Assembly (NCBI GenBank): GCA_950097015.1
Contig: CATNEN010000001.1
Location: forward strand, 8,861,001 to 8,925,000
Source of the DNA: Macrostomum hystrix
Taxonomy: Eukaryota > Platyhelminthes > Macrostomidae
Reading direction: 5' to 3'
Length of the DNA: 64,000 nt
Shown: positions 1 through 13,800 of the stretch, piece after piece
How positions within the stretch are numbered: the stretch's first letter is position 1
Layout: each line of letters opens with the position of its first letter
Translations under genes and position numbers: made by a program
The notes under the pieces: model-generated
Seen by the model: only the letters and a program-made list of their open reading frames with translations
The model's database searches: none
What the model was told of the DNA's origin: nothing

Positions 1-251
1 ACTTTTTATCAAGCTTATATGGTTTTAAGAAGCTTATTGAACTAAATGACCAATCCATTTTATTGCTATTCGCCTGCCTATTAGAGGAACATAATATCAG
101 TCTCAGGCCCAGCAGGCAGCAAGATTACAATGTAATTTATATTCGGATTCGGCCTATTTATCAAAATCACTCTACTGCCTGCCTGCCAGTACATGCATAC
201 ATTTATGTCATGCTAGGCTAGTTTAGCTAGAAAGCTTTCTAAAACATACAT

Positions 252-653
252 ATGCTGATTTGGCAATCTTGCAGTTCAGCATGTTTAATTATTTTTAATT
301 TAAAAATGGTGCCAGAACGTGTTACACGTCATTTGACATGGCAGATGGTGTGGCTTGAGCCCATGAGTATGTCTGACAGGTCAGCGGCAACTCTTCTGCC
401 AATCATTGCCCGTCATGTGCTTCCGGGCAGTTGGATCATCACGGACCAGTGGCAAGCCTATAACCAACTGGCCAACCATGTGACTGTCAATCACCGGCTC
501 AACTTCATGGACCCCAACAATCCAATGGTCCATACCAACACCATTGAAGGCACATGGGCCCATGTCAAGGCCAGACTGCGGTCCATGCACAGAACATCAA
601 AGGCGCTATTCAAAACATACCTAGAAGAGTTTCTCTGGCACCGGTCCTTCTAG
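252..653 (+). pseudogene. Relic IS1595/Merlin-type (ISXO2-like) transposase, 3' part
   Basis: The open frame ends in a segment typical of the ISXO2-like/IS1595 transposase family, whose eukaryotic members are the Merlin DNA transposons. Visible marks are DRSAATLLPII, ITDQWQAYN (second catalytic Asp), VNHRLNFMDP and TNTIEGTWAHVK (catalytic Glu), then a LEEFLWHRSF end. The family catalyses cut-and-paste transposition with a DDE-type active site. The N-terminal part with the first Asp is absent, and the first 20 or so residues of the frame look unrelated, so this is a 5'-truncated relic. I did not find terminal inverted repeats. The family call rests on motif recognition only. Confidence 0.6.
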
Positions 654-1293
654 CAGAAGATCTTTGGGAATCTTCTATTCTAGGTGGCTCACTACTACCC
701 CATGTAATTGGTGCAGCTTTGCTAGTCTCTGACTCTGACTCTGAGGTTTCCAGCTTGTGTCTGACTGTCTCTTGTTGTTTCCTGTTGTATTGCATTGCAT
801 GTCATTATGTTGCTGTCTAAAACAATTTAAAATTAAAAATAATTAAATGTGTGGATCTGCAAGATTGCCACTGTTTTCTATTACATAAGTTTTAGATGTC
901 CTTCTGCATATTTGTAGTGTTAAACTTTCACCATTCACTACCTATAGGCTACATGCAATTCTATACAATATTTTGTGCTATACCACATGCTATTTTTACT
1001 AGATAGCCTAGGCCTACTATTTTAATCTTGGAGGAGCACCTACTTGTGCCATGTATTAGGTGCAATAGGCCTACAATTTGCAAATGTAGCTGGTCTTCCT
1101 TGACCCATACTTAACATGCAGAATAGACCTAGGCCTAGCATACAGTGAAAGTTTAACACATGCATTTTTATATGTTTTTAATCAACAATGTTGTTGTCTA
1201 TTGGATATATGGCTACATCTAAGTCTTATTCATGCTATTACATATTTTAATCACATTTTGCATAAGTGTGAGTTCTTGTGTTAGGCCTATATT
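654..1293. other. Gene-free stretch between Merlin relic and hAT element
   Basis: AT-rich sequence with many copies of the tetramer pair TAGGCCTA/AGGCCT. I see no coding frame, RNA gene or tandem array here. Confidence 0.5.
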
Positions 1294-4004
1294 CTCTAGA
1301 TCAGTGGTTCTCAACCTGTGGGTCGCGACCCCCAGTGGGGTCGCGTGATCATTTTCTGGGGGTCGCAGCAATAAGAAAAATTATTAAAAAATGTATTTTT
1401 TATTGGGGAAGAACTCTTTAGAGATATTAAAAGTAAAAATATATAGTAAAAGTAAAATGAAGTCAAGGGCTGTTAGCTACATTGCAAAGGCTAGTACTAG
1501 CGGCCTAGCACGTAACTTGAAGTCGCAACACAAAATACGCACGCAGTCGCAAGCTAAGCCTCTTCTGCTAGATATGGGCTGAGTCACACAACACCACACT
1601 ACAAGCAAAACAAACTTTTCTTCTCTGTCTCCCTTCTACCTTACCCCAACAAGTTTAACACGAACAATCGCAACTCCTAACCCAGAGGAGGAACTCCTCT
1701 CAGCAACCCACCCCCACATTCAAACGCATTCCCATTCCTTTTGGCTTAGCCTTAGCTGATTGGAGGCACTAGAAAGATTAGGGAAAGGATAGACGGAACA
1801 AAACATCTGAGTCATAGCCAAGTCTAGGGAAGGCAAACTGGGATCCTCATATATAATGTCTCTGCTGGGAGAAATACAAGTATAAGACTGATAAAGTGAA
1901 TTTACAGACTAACTACAGAGAGGCATCTGCTTAGATATTCAATCTCATTTGTTGTTAATGGCATCGTCTGCAAACTCGCGTAAGCGCAGTTATAATGAAG
2001 CATTTCTTGAGTTAGGTTTCACAACTGCGAATGAAAAACCACAATGTGTTATCTGCGAAGTCACATTGTCAAAGGAGTCAATGAAACCAAACAAACTCAA
2101 GCGCCATCTGCAAACCCAGCACCCTGAAGTTGCGACTAAGCCACGCGAGTACTTTATGGAAAAGCTAAAGGCGTTGGACAGGAAGAAAGGCTGCATGAAG
2201 ACGGTTTTGGCTAGCAACGAGGCTGCCGTGAGAGCTTCGTATGTTGCTGCTCTTCACATTGCCAGGAAGATGAAGCCGCACACAATTGGCGAAGAGCTTC
2301 TGCTTCCGATGATGAAAGAAGTCGTTGGCATCATGTGCGGAGAGAAGGAAGCCAAAAAGTTAGACTCGCTATCCATGTCCAATGACACTGTGAGACGTCG
2401 TATCCACGACATGTCCGATGACATCCTATCTCAAATCGTGAAGAAGGTAAGAGAATCACCATTCTTTGCCATTCAATTGGACGAATCAACAGACATCGCT
2501 AACCAAGCACAGTTGTTGGTGTATGTTCGCTACCTTCATGGCAAAGGCTTTGAGGAAACTTTTCTCTGTTGCAAATATTTGCCCGGTCACGTTCGTCGAG
2601 AAGACATCTTCAAAGTCATAAACGAATTCATGCAGTCAAATTCCATCAGCTGGTCGCACTGTACCGCAGTGTGCACAGATGGAGCGGCAGCGTGCACAGG
2701 AAAAAACAGTGGTGCTGTGAAACGCATCCAAGATGTCGCGCCTGACGCTAGCTGGACACATTGCTTCATCCATCGTGAAGCACTGGCAGCCAAAGACTTG
2801 TCAGCTGACCTCCACGCCGTCTTGACAGACGTTGTTTCCGTGGTGAATTTCATCAAAAGTCGACCTCTGAATCATCAACTGTTCACAGCACTGTGCGAGG
2901 AAATGGGGGCTGAGCACAGTTCCCTCCTTCTCCACACCGAAGTTCGCTGGCTATCGCGTGGTCGCGTGCTCAACCGCGTTTTTGAACTGAGAGAAGAAGT
3001 TGGTCTTTTCTTGCACAACGAAGACCACAAAAAAGCACTGAACTTTAAGGACCGCTGCTGGCTGGCTAAATTGGCTTATCTGTGCGACATTTTCGGCAGG
3101 CTGAACAGCTTGAATCTGTCACTTCAAGGAGCAGAGAAGACCATTGTCGACAGCACATCTGCAATCACTGCCTTTCAGAAAAAGATAGAGCTGTGGTTGA
3201 ATGCGGCCAATCGCTTCGAGTTTGCGCCATTTCCAGTCTTTGACAGCTTCACCAAAAACGAAGAGGATCTGCGCAGAGATTTGGCGACAACCATCGTATC
3301 ACACCTTGAAAAGCTCAGGCAACAATTGATGCATTATTTCAGCGAAGCTGGGAGCAAGTACTCGAGTCAATATCCATGGATTGTGTCTCCCTTCACGACT
3401 TCTCCCGATGACACTGCCTCGCTGCCGTTTGCTTTTGCAGAGCAGCTGCTTGATTTGTCTTCCGACATCAGCCTCAAGGTGCTGTTTCCCACCATTGCTC
3501 TGGTGGAGTTTTGGTGCAGCTTGCTGCCAAAATATCCAGCTGCTGCTGCCATTGCTGTGAGGCACTTGCTCCCCTTTGCATCCACCTGGTCATGCGAGAC
3601 AGGCTTTAGTGCTCTCACAGCGCTGAAATACAAAGCCAGGAATCGTCTACATGCCGAGAGCGATCTGCGTTTGGCATTGACGAAGAAAGTCGTTCCTCAA
3701 ATCGACTTGTTGTGTGGCAAAATGCAATTTCAACCCTCTCACTGAAAAGTGCATTTGTGACACTGATCTTAAGCTGAAAACATTTACTTTTTGTTGTTGT
3801 TTGTTTGTTTGTTGTTTGTTTGTATTCTTGTTCATTGTTTTTCCTGTTTTATTTTAACTCTAAATAGCTCGTATATGATTGTGTGAGTACGTCATGTTGC
3901 ATGATATTGATTATATTACAAAAGGGGTTGCAAAGAAAAAAAATAGATGCAAGTGAATAAATTAGGGTCGCCTGGAAAAAAGGTTGAGAACCGCTGCTCT
4001 AGAT
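1294..4004 (+). mobile_element. Complete hAT DNA transposon with TIRs and 8-bp target duplication
   Basis: The element spans 1302-3996 (2695 bp). Its left end begins CAGTGGTTCTCAACC and its right end is GGTTGAGAACCGCTG, imperfect terminal inverted repeats of the kind seen in hAT elements. It is flanked by the direct repeat CTCTAGAT at 1294-1301 and 3997-4004, the 8-bp duplication expected of hAT insertion. It holds one long open transposase frame (1958-3745). The target duplication is perfect, which suggests a fairly recent insertion. Confidence 0.92.
1958..3745 (+). CDS. hAT-family transposase with BED zinc finger (ZBED5/SCAND3-like)
   Basis: A 595-aa protein, uninterrupted, that would cut and reinsert the surrounding element. 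The ATG at 1958 is the first in frame. Residues about 27-57 form a BED-type zinc finger (Cys30, Cys33, His50, His55). The RNase H-like core follows: QLDESTD carries the probable first Asp (about 175), CTDGAAAC the second (about 241), and STWSCETGF the Glu (about 547) inside the C-terminal hAT dimerisation region ([20 protein letters not shown]). This layout matches animal ZBED5-like hAT transposases. Domesticated relatives exist, but the intact inverted repeats and target duplication around it argue that this one is still part of a transposon. Upstream, 1400-1957 is probably the element's 5' untranslated part. No introns are needed. Confidence 0.93.
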   Translation: MASSANSRKRSYNEAFLELGFTTANEKPQCVICEVTLSKESMKPNKLKRHLQTQHPEVATKPREYFMEKLKALDRKKGCMKTVLASNEAAVRASYVAALHIARKMKPHTIGEELLLPMMKEVVGIMCGEKEAKKLDSLSMSNDTVRRRIHDMSDDILSQIVKKVRESPFFAIQLDESTDIANQAQLLVYVRYLHGKGFEETFLCCKYLPGHVRREDIFKVINEFMQSNSISWSHCTAVCTDGAAACTGKNSGAVKRIQDVAPDASWTHCFIHREALAAKDLSADLHAVLTDVVSVVNFIKSRPLNHQLFTALCEEMGAEHSSLLLHTEVRWLSRGRVLNRVFELREEVGLFLHNEDHKKALNFKDRCWLAKLAYLCDIFGRLNSLNLSLQGAEKTIVDSTSAITAFQKKIELWLNAANRFEFAPFPVFDSFTKNEEDLRRDLATTIVSHLEKLRQQLMHYFSEAGSKYSSQYPWIVSPFTTSPDDTASLPFAFAEQLLDLSSDISLKVLFPTIALVEFWCSLLPKYPAAAAIAVRHLLPFASTWSCETGFSALTALKYKARNRLHAESDLRLALTKKVVPQIDLLCGKMQFQPSH

Positions 4005-4790
4005 TGCACCCTATTGGAATAAATGTCAAAAACCTGTGGATATACGATGTGACACAAAATGCTATAATAACCTAACCAACTAACTACACTTTATAAAAAA
4101 GAAAAGCTTGATGAGATTCCGGTGCAACACCCTGGCAATGCCTTGCAATGCGATGCAACACCAAAAAAGTCCAAAAATGCAATGGATGGTCAGACACTAT
4201 TTGTCAAATTATTCTAATAGGGAGTTTGCAATAAGCATATTTCTGACAGAATGTGATTTAATTATTTTTTTATAATTTGTTCTAGGTAATCTCTTGAACT
4301 ACTTTTTTTCTAAAACAATTTTTTATATTACATTACCTTTTAAGTATAATTTTGTTAAAATTCTTTCAAACAGATATGCATATGCTCGCTTAGCTGCCTA
4401 GTATGCATATAGGCCTGTTTAAAGAATCAATACAATCGTTTATTCTGTGACAATAAAAGCCATAGCAGATAACCTTAAATTTCACATATGCCCATGTGCT
4501 TTCTATAGTAGTGTTGACTGTGATTGACAAATGTATGGTTAGGAAGCACATTAGAAGTATGTCCTAGGTAATATGTACTGCTGAATTTTAGGGCAGGGAC
4601 TCTATTCCGCTGTCTAGTAATATTTCAGTAAACTTTTAAATATCATACTGATTTTATATATATTGAGTATATCCAGTTCTCTCACCCAAATGCATATTGT
4701 TGGCCAGGCTAAATATCTACTTTGTACTCAATTTCGAATCAGTGATCTGCAATTTACATGCAATATAAATACCAGTCGTTATATTTCTTG
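4005..4790. other. Gene-free stretch upstream of synaptojanin
   Basis: AT-rich sequence with no coding frame or tandem array that I can support. It should contain the synaptojanin promoter, but I see no convincing core promoter element. Confidence 0.4.
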
Positions 4791-4793
4791 CAG
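4781..4793 (+). promoter_or_regulatory. Acceptor-like site before the synaptojanin start codon
   Basis: ATATTTCTTGCAG, a pyrimidine-rich stretch ending in AG, lies 19 bases before the ATG at 4813. It could join an unseen upstream non-coding exon, or be a spliced-leader trans-splicing site. The sequence alone does not distinguish these. Confidence 0.45.
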
Positions 4794-4812
4794 CATAACT
4801 GAAGACTTAGAA

Positions 4813-7800
4813 ATGGCACTTTTAAAGAACATTCGCTTATATGAAAAGGCTGCCACAGCTACTTCGCCACACAGCCTCATCATGGAGCACAAGGGTCGCT
4901 CAGAATCCGTCTTATTTCAAAACAATCTCATAGCCACACTAAACGAAGTTGAGACTCAAAACTTATTGAAAGATTATACAAAAATATTAGATGCCTATGC
5001 TTGTCTGGGTGTTCTAGCTGTTAACACACCGAAAGATGAGACTGTGCACTTTCTTATAGTAGTCACAGCCTGCGTTTCTGTTGGCAAATTGCCAGACTTT
5101 GAGGTGCACAAGATCACCAGGGTTAGCTGCGTCAGCCTGCGCAATTGTCCAACAGATGCTCAACTGGTGTCCGAGATACAGAAGCTGTTGATGTCTGAGA
5201 TCTTTTACTTTGCTAGGACGCCTGATGATAAGCCATATGACTTGACGGTAAGATATCTATCAATGTAATGTAGAGCTGCCTTCGGTTCAATATTATCAAA
5301 TAAGTATCTGATCACGTGATCTAATGTAAAAAATTGGCGCTTGCATCGTCTTGATTGGCTAGGCCAAGATCGAATAAATATGCGAAAAAGGACTTGAAAA
5401 TTCCATGGAGTTTCTGTAAAACATTATTTTACTCGCACCTGATTGGCTGTTACTGTGCAATAAAAATATAGTAAACAAACAAACTACCGTACCAAACAGG
5501 TTTCGGTGCAAAGCGCCCACTCTGGCAAGTCTGGCGACAATCGTTTCTTTTGGAATCGCGGCCTGCACCGACTATTTGGCCAGTTCGGCGTGCCGGCTCG
5601 CGATTGGCTAGTGTACGCTATCTGCGGCGGCGTTGAAGTCAAGACTATCTATTGCGGAGAGAGACAGGTAGGGTCAATAAAGAAAAGGTATCAATAAACA
5701 AACGGTAGGGTTGCTGCCACCTTGGTCAGAAGGGTCGAAGCTGGAGACCTGGAGACAGTTTCTGTGGACACTATCCACAATGAACACTGCTGCTACTGAA
5801 TGAAGAATCGCTGAACAAATTGCTTCTTAAGCTGAATGAAATTCCAATCTAAGAGAGTCCTTCACTGAGGCCTAAATCTACATAGTTCTCTAGTTCTCGT
5901 TGTCCTGGTTGTTCCGAAGGAATCTCTGTTCTAAGTCCGAGTGAATTTATTCAAGTTCAACAGCCTGCCGCTTTCTGAGCGTTTGTCCAAACTCAGCAAT
6001 GGCGGATAGCGCTGCGCGGGTGTCTCGTATTTATAGCCGTTTTTGACCCTCCTAGCCTGCCAGCGCACGCCATTGGTCGGGGCGCAATGACGCCTTCTCA
6101 TTTGCTGCAAGGATTTTAGCAGGCGGAAAAACCGTGGGCGTGGCAAAACTGCCATGGAAAAACCATGGAAATACCTAACAATAGTTGATCCGATAAGATC
6201 CGACTCCTTAAGACTCCAAACTTACTAATTGCTAATTACGTTAGCTAACTAGTCAAAGAGTGGGGGCTAGATGCTAGCCTAGTAACTAGGGACTCACTAC
6301 TCTGTTCTAGTATAGAAGACAATTACGTAGAGCTATTGTATTATTAATGCTGTTCGCTCGCTCAGGCCAAAGCCTGTGTCATATCGCGCCTATCAGCCGA
6401 ACGGGCCGGCACCAGATTCAATGTTCGCGGCGCCAACGACGATGGCAAGGTTGCGAATTTCTGCGAAACGGAACAGATCATCTATTTGGACGACGCCGTG
6501 ACTTCTTTTCTGCAGACTCGCGGCTCCGTGCCGCTGTTCTGGGAGCAGCCCGGCTTGCAGATTGGCAGTCATCGGATTAAAATGTCGCGCGGTTTCGAAG
6601 CTAGCAGTCACGCATTCTGGCGCCATTTGAGTTTAATGAAATCTATGTACGGCAGTGTAGCTATAGTTAACCTGCTTGGCTGCAAAGAGGGTGAACAGGT
6701 GAGAGATTGTAAGTTAAAAAATATTAAATGCGGTTTTTTAATTAAACTACACACAATGGCGCAGGGTGCTTTTTCCTAGTAGTTATTGTTGCTTACCATC
6801 AAGCAACAGCGTCGGACTCATGACTGAAGGTCGGCAGTTCGATTTTCGACTCCACGGGATCAATTCCCCTGAGGAAGAACCAAGGGGGGTATTTCAAATA
6901 CCCACGCGCCTACTTCACGATAGCTGTAAAATCTAATGACCCTTGCTGACCCTTGTGACTAAGACAACTAACATTGCTCTGTGTAAACCTCTATTGCGAA
7001 TCCATATTGGTTAAATAATGTAATAGCTAACAATATATTAAACAATAGTAGCACGCATAGATACATGATCAAATTTGAACTCATTTTTTTATTTTCATGT
7101 TGATTGGTTGAAAATTTAAGGAGTACAGACTACCAAGATTATCTGGGATAATTGAGAGTGGGTGTGGCGAATCCTCCCAGTCCATGGACTGAACAGCCGT
7201 ACGCAGCCTTCAGAATTGCATAAAATGAATAAAATCATAAAATCAACAATGCATTGAAAGGTCCTATCCAAGTCCTACCGCGATCATCACCAGTCTAGTA
7301 GGCGCCTGTGCTCCGATGTGCCCTATATCGAATTCGACTATCACAGCGAATGCCCCGGCGGTAATCCTGCCAAACTGCAAGACCTATTGCAACGCGTGCG
7401 CGGCTACATAGGCAGGTGCGGTTTCTTTGCCGCTGTCAGCGAATCGCCAGATGGTGACAGGCGTGAGCTGACTACTCAAACTGGCGTTGTGCGCACCAAC
7501 TGTGTCGATTGTCTGGATAGGACTAACGCTGTGCAGACTGTGTTTGGAATTGAGGTGAGTCTGTTGTGTCATCATTTTCTAATTAGCGAAGGATTTGAAG
7601 AATAACAGTGGGCTCTTCAAAGTCAAGGGGTGAAAGAGAATGTAGTGAACGCTTGTTGGTCAGGAGTTAAATAGAAATTAACGAACGCTTGAAGGTCAAT
7701 GGGATGAAGGGTAAGCAGTGGTCACTTGAAGGTCAATGGGATGAAGGTAAGCAGTGAACACTTGAAGGTCAAGAGTTGAAGGGAAGTCATTAGACAATTT

Positions 7801-10800
7801 AAGGTCAAATGGTTGAAGCGAAAGCAGTGGACACTTGCAGGTCAATGGGTTGAAGGTATGCAGTGAACACTTGAAGGTCAAGAGTTGAATGGAAAGCAGT
7901 GGACACTTGCAGGTCAATGGGTTGAATGGAAAGCAGTGGTCACTTGAAGGTCAATGGGATGAAGGTATGCAGTGAACACTTAAAGGTCAAGAGTTGAATG
8001 GAAAGCAGTGAACACTTGAAGGTCAAGAGTTGAAGGGAAATCATTAGACAATTGAAGGTCAAATGGTTGAAGCGAAAGCAGTGGACACTTGAAGGTCAAG
8101 AGTTGAAGGGAAAGCAGTGGACACTTGAAGGTCAATGGGTTGAAGGGAAATCATTAGACAATTGAAGGTCAATGAGTTAAAGGGAAGCAGTGGACACTAA
8201 AAGTCAATGGTTGAAGATAAAGCTGTAGTGTCTATTTATTTCCATACCTGCCAACCCACTATTTATCCATCAGCTGATGCTGCAAAGCCAACTAGAAGCT
8301 CTAGGCCTACTCACCGACCAGTTGTGGAAGCGTTTCAGCGACGCTTTCCGCGAAATGTGGCTACAAAACGGCGACTCGGTTAGCCGAATCTACGCCGGCA
8401 CTGGCGCACTCGGCGGCGGCCGGTCCAAGATCAAAGACGCCGCCAGAACTGGTTCTAGAACGATACAGAATAATTTCTTGGATAGTTCTAAACAGGAGGC
8501 TATGGACTTGCTAATTCACAATTCTACTCTAAGAGGCGATCTAGCTTCTAAGGCTAGCGCTCTACTGCCCAAATCGTTTCTGCACCTGCCGCCAAAGCAT
8601 CTGCGCGATTTGCTAGCCCGTCACGAAGAGTTCACGGATGTGACGCCGGCTCGCGTATTTGTCGGCACTTGGAATATCAACGGAGGCAAGCATTTTCGCA
8701 GTCTGGCTCACAAGGACGCCTCGCTCTCTGATTGGCTGATTAATCTGCCAGAGATAAGTCGGACTAGCGCGCCAAATTGTATCCACGGCGAAGCGGATTT
8801 CTCCCAGCCTATCGATATCTACGCTATTGGCTTTGAAGAGTTGGTCGACTTGAATGCTAGCAATATTGTCAACGCTAGCAGTACTAATAAACGATTGTGG
8901 GCAGAGGAGCTGCAGAAGACGCTTCGTGCTGGCGGGTCGCAAAGGTATGGAATCGAATTAGAGCAAAAAGTATGTCTTAATGCTAGATCGTAAGCTTCTA
9001 AATGAGGCCCTAAACCGTTTAGATTCTATATCCAGAAGTTTTAAATTATTGTGCTGTGCCCTGAAGTCCCTAAAGGACACTCATATCCTTTAGATGCTTG
9101 ATCCTGAAGTCACACATTCTTAGATGCTTGATCCTGAAGTCCCACATTCTTAGATGCTTGATCCTGAAGTCCCACATTCTTAGATGCTTGATCCTGAAGT
9201 CACACATTCTTAGATGCTTGATCCTGAAGTCCCACATCCATTAGATGCTTGATCCTGAAGTCCCACATCCATTAGATGCTTGATCCTGAAGTCCCAGATC
9301 CATTAGATGCTTGATCCTGAAGTCCCACATTCTTAGATGCTTGATCCTGAAGTACCACATTCTTAGATGCTTGATCCTGAAGTCACACATTCTTAGATGC
9401 TTGATCCTGAAGTCCCACATTCTTAGATGCTTGATCCTGAAGTCACACATTCTTAGATGCTTGATCCTGAAGTCCCACATCCATTAGATGCTTGATCCTG
9501 AAGTCCCACATCCATTAGATGCTTGATCCTGAAGTCCCACATCCATTAGATGCTTGCTCCTGAAGTCCCACATTCTTAGATGCTTGATCCTTAAGTCCCA
9601 CATTCTTAGATGCTTGATCCTGAAGTCCCACATCCATTAGATGCTTGATCCTGAAGTCCCACATTCTTAGATGCTTGATCCTGAAGTCACACATTCTTAG
9701 ATGCTTGATCCTGAAGTCCCACATCCATTAGATGCTTGATCCTGAAGTCCCACATCCATTAGATGCTTGATCCTGAAGTCCCAGATCCATTAGATGCTTG
9801 ATCCTGAAGTCCCACATTCTTAGATGCTTGATCCTGAAGTCCCACATTCTTAGATGCTTGATCCTGAAGTCCCACATCCATTAGATGCTTGATCCTGAAG
9901 TCCCACATTCTTAGATGCTTGATCCTGAAGTCCCACATTCTTAGATGCTTGATCCTGAAGTCACACATTCTTAGATGCTTGATCCTGAAGTCCCACATCC
10001 TTAGATGCTTGATCCTGAAGTCCCACATTCTTAGATGCTTGATCCTGAAGTCCCACATTCTTAGATGCTTGATCCTGAAGTCCCAGATCCATTAGATGCT
10101 TGATCCTGAAGTCCCACATTCTTAGATGCTTGATCCTGAAGTCCCACATTCTTAGATGCTTGATCCTGAAGTCCCACATTCTTAGATGCTTGATCCTGAA
10201 GTCCCACATCCATTAGATGCTTGATCCTTAAGTCCCACATTCTTATATGCTTGATCCTGAAGTCCCACATCCATTAGATGCTTGATCCTGAAGTCCCACA
10301 TTCTTAGATGCTTGATCCTGAAGTCCAACATTCTTAGATGCTTGATCCTGAAGTCCAATGTACTTTTAGATACTTATTCCTGAAGTCCTTTAGCACGAAA
10401 TCCTGAATCCCGCAAAACTTAAATTACTCGTACATCCTAAAATCCTACATGCAGTAATTTAAGGTTGTAAAATTTCTGGAATCCTGAAATCGCTTATTTC
10501 TTAGAAATCATGTTACTTTTTTCGCATCAACTTCATGCTCTTGATAATAAATATTCAAGATTTGAAAATTAGTTTACTTTCAAGCTTAAATAAATTGGCC
10601 TATAAAACAATCCGAAATCTCCAGGTATATTCTACTTACCTCGGTGCAACTAGTCGGAGTATGTCTCTACGTATTTGTTCGGTCGGGCATTTCGCAGCAC
10701 ATTCGCGAGGTTGGCACGGCTAGCGTTAAAACTGGCATGAAAGGCACAGCCGGTAATAAAGGCGGTGTTGCTATCAGACTGGTCTATCACAATACTTCCC

Positions 10801-13800
10801 TAGCCTTCGTGTGCAGTCATTTCGCTGCCGGCCAGTCCAACTACAAGGAGCGCAATAGTGACTTTACACAGATTTATCAGCGCCTGAGCTTTCAAATGGG
10901 TCGAACCCTGGCTCAGCACGATTATGTGTTCTGGTGCGGCGATTTCAACTATAGAGTCAATTTGAGCCGCGAGAAGGTGCTTCAGTGCATCGAGGAGAAC
11001 AATTGGGACGAGTTGAGGCGACACGATCAGCTTAATGATCAGCGTAGACAGGTGAGGATATTCGTTTGTGAGGATACAGGTCTGTTCGTTTGGTTGGGAT
11101 CCGTTGTGTTTTATGCTTTGAAAAAGATGTAAATATAAAGTCCATTCCTAGAAGTCACAGTTTGAAAACAGTTTCTTAGAAAACATTTATTTCAAGAAGC
11201 CCGTTAATTGTGGTAAAATATATTCCTTGAAAACAGCAAATTTTAATCAAATCGATTCCCAGAAACATGTACGACTGAATTTATTCGTAGTTAGACTTAT
11301 TTGGGCAACTTGATCTTGTACAAATTGTAAATTAAATCATTGCTTATTGTAGATTTATATTTTGCATATTTATATTTGATCCGTGCGGCAAATTGTTGTA
11401 CGAGCCAATCATTAGATCAATCATTGAGTCAATGTGTCGAATGGGTCAATCATTGAGTCAATGTGTCAAATGGGTCAATCATTGAGTCAAGGTGTCAAAT
11501 GGGTCAATCATTGATTCAATGTGTCGAATAGGTCAATCATTGAGTCAAGGTGTCAAATGGGTCAATCATTGAGTCAATGTGTCAAATGGGTCAATCATTG
11601 AGTCAAGGTGTCAAATGGGTCAATCATTTATTCAAGGTGTCAAATGGGTCAATCATTGATTCAAGGTGTCAAATGGGTCAATCATTGAGTCAAGGTGTCA
11701 AATGGGTCAATCATTGAGTCAAGGTGTCAAATGGGTCAATCATTGAGTCAATGTGTCAAATGTGTCAATCATTGATTCAAGGTGTCAAATGAGTCAATCA
11801 TTGATTCAATGTGTCAAATGGTAGATGTGATAGGTGTAAAATGTCAGTTTCGAAAATACCAAGACTAGAAGAGGATCAAAAATGAAGATATTCGAGTAGG
11901 TGAACAGAACCGATCTCTTTCCCTACAGGGCCTTGTGTTTGCCAATTTCCACGAGGGTCACACTGCATTCGCGCCTACCTACAAATACGATCTGTTTAGT
12001 GACGAATTCGACTCCAGCGAGAAATGTCGCGTACCAGCTTACACTGATCGTGTACTATGGACGAGAAATCCGTCTGGCCAATTGAGTGCGCCTGGCAAAT
12101 TGTTAATGTACAATCGGGCGGAGTTGAAAATATCCGATCATAGGCCGGTTGCTTGCTTGCTTGAAATAGAGGTGCGTAAAGTTTTTTTGCATTATAAATT
12201 TATATTTTCTCTTCTTTCTGTATCGTCGTTATCTAGTCTATCTACGATATTTCGTATCTATTCACGTAGATTTCATATCTATTCTCATGAATATCACATC
12301 TCTTATCGTAGATATTACATCTATCCACGTAGATATCACATCTATCCACGTAGATATCACATCTATCCACGTAGATATCACATCTATCCACGTAGATATC
12401 ACATCTATCCACGTAGATATCGCATCTATCCACGTAGATATCACATCTATCCACGTAGATATCGCATCTATCCACGTAGATATCACATCTATCCACGTAG
12501 ATATCACATCTATCCACGTAGATATCGCATCTATCCACGTAGATATCGCATTCATCCACGTAGGTATCACATCTATCCACGTAGGTATCACATCTATCCA
12601 CGTACATATCACATCTATCCACGTAGATATCACATTTATCCACGTATGTATCACATCTATCCACGTAGATATCGCATCTATCCACGTAGATATCGCATTT
12701 ATCCACGTAGATATCACATCTATCCACGTAGATATCGCATTTATCCACTTAGATATCACATCTATCCACGTTGATATCGCATTTATCCACGTAGATATCA
12801 CATCTATCCACGTAGATATCACATCTTTATTGTAACTTGTATATTCTCGTCGGCCCAAATCAAACCTAAATCAGCTGATTCAGGATTATGTTGTCAAGAC
12901 ATGCTGAATAGTCTCTAATCTTTGCCATCGCAATCCAGATCTCCAAGGAGAACCGCGCCCGCCGCAATGCCATTTACGAGTCGCAGCTGACAGCCACCGG
13001 TCCGCCAGACGCCACAGTTGTCGCCAGAGTGACCGTCACTGCCTATTTTGACGATGCCGCTTTGGACTTCCTCATCAATCTGTTCTCCGGCTGCGGCCGA
13101 ATTCTCCTAGTTCGGCTCAAAAATGACTCGGTTCTGTTCACCTACTCGGATGGCGTCTCTGCTCTACGCGCCATCAACGAAATCCACGGCACCAACCTGG
13201 ACGATGGTCGCCAGATTCTGGCAGAGCTCTATCTAGCCGATTGGCGCGAGCGCTGCATGGCCGAGATTGTTGAAGATCCCGACTGTCCGCAGGCGGCCGC
13301 CCTACTTGCCCAACAGGCCGCCGAACAGCTGGAAGCCGAAGATAACTCCTCCGGAGCGGCTCATTTCGACGTCGATGGCATTGTCGGTGACGATGATGAC
13401 GAAATAGCTGACGCTGACGATGTGGCCCTAGCCGGTTCTTCGATGTACTTGCCCGTGGCTCAGCAGTCGCAGTCACTGAAACAGTCTCGCAGCGCTTCTG
13501 ATCTGCTCAAAATTGAACCACCGGGCAGTTTCGGCTGCTCCGCGCGCGGTTCCAGCGTCAATCTGGCCGCTGATCGATCGACGTCGCCTCAACCGCCGCC
13601 TCTGCCGCCTGCGCCGCCGTCCAGACCGCCGCCGCCAAAGTCGCCAGCAAAATCGCCGCAACAGCAGCCGGCGCCGCCGTTGCCTCCGCTGCCGAAGCGT
13701 CCGCCGCCGCCTTCTGTATCGCCGCAGCCGCCGTTGCCACCGCCACCGGCCTCTCTTCAGCAGCAGCCGCAACAGTTCCCTGGTCCTCCGCCAGCCGCGA

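Noticed and set aside
9076-10375. A CRISPR array (about 30-bp repeats)
   Set aside because: Units are directly adjacent with no unique spacers, in a eukaryotic intron; this is a minisatellite. The same applies to the other 29-31 bp arrays.
12242-12858. Frames of 160-200 codons on both strands ([15 protein letters not shown] and similar)
   Set aside because: 21-bp minisatellite in synaptojanin intron 7; splicing from 12171 to 12939 keeps the conserved protein in frame without it.
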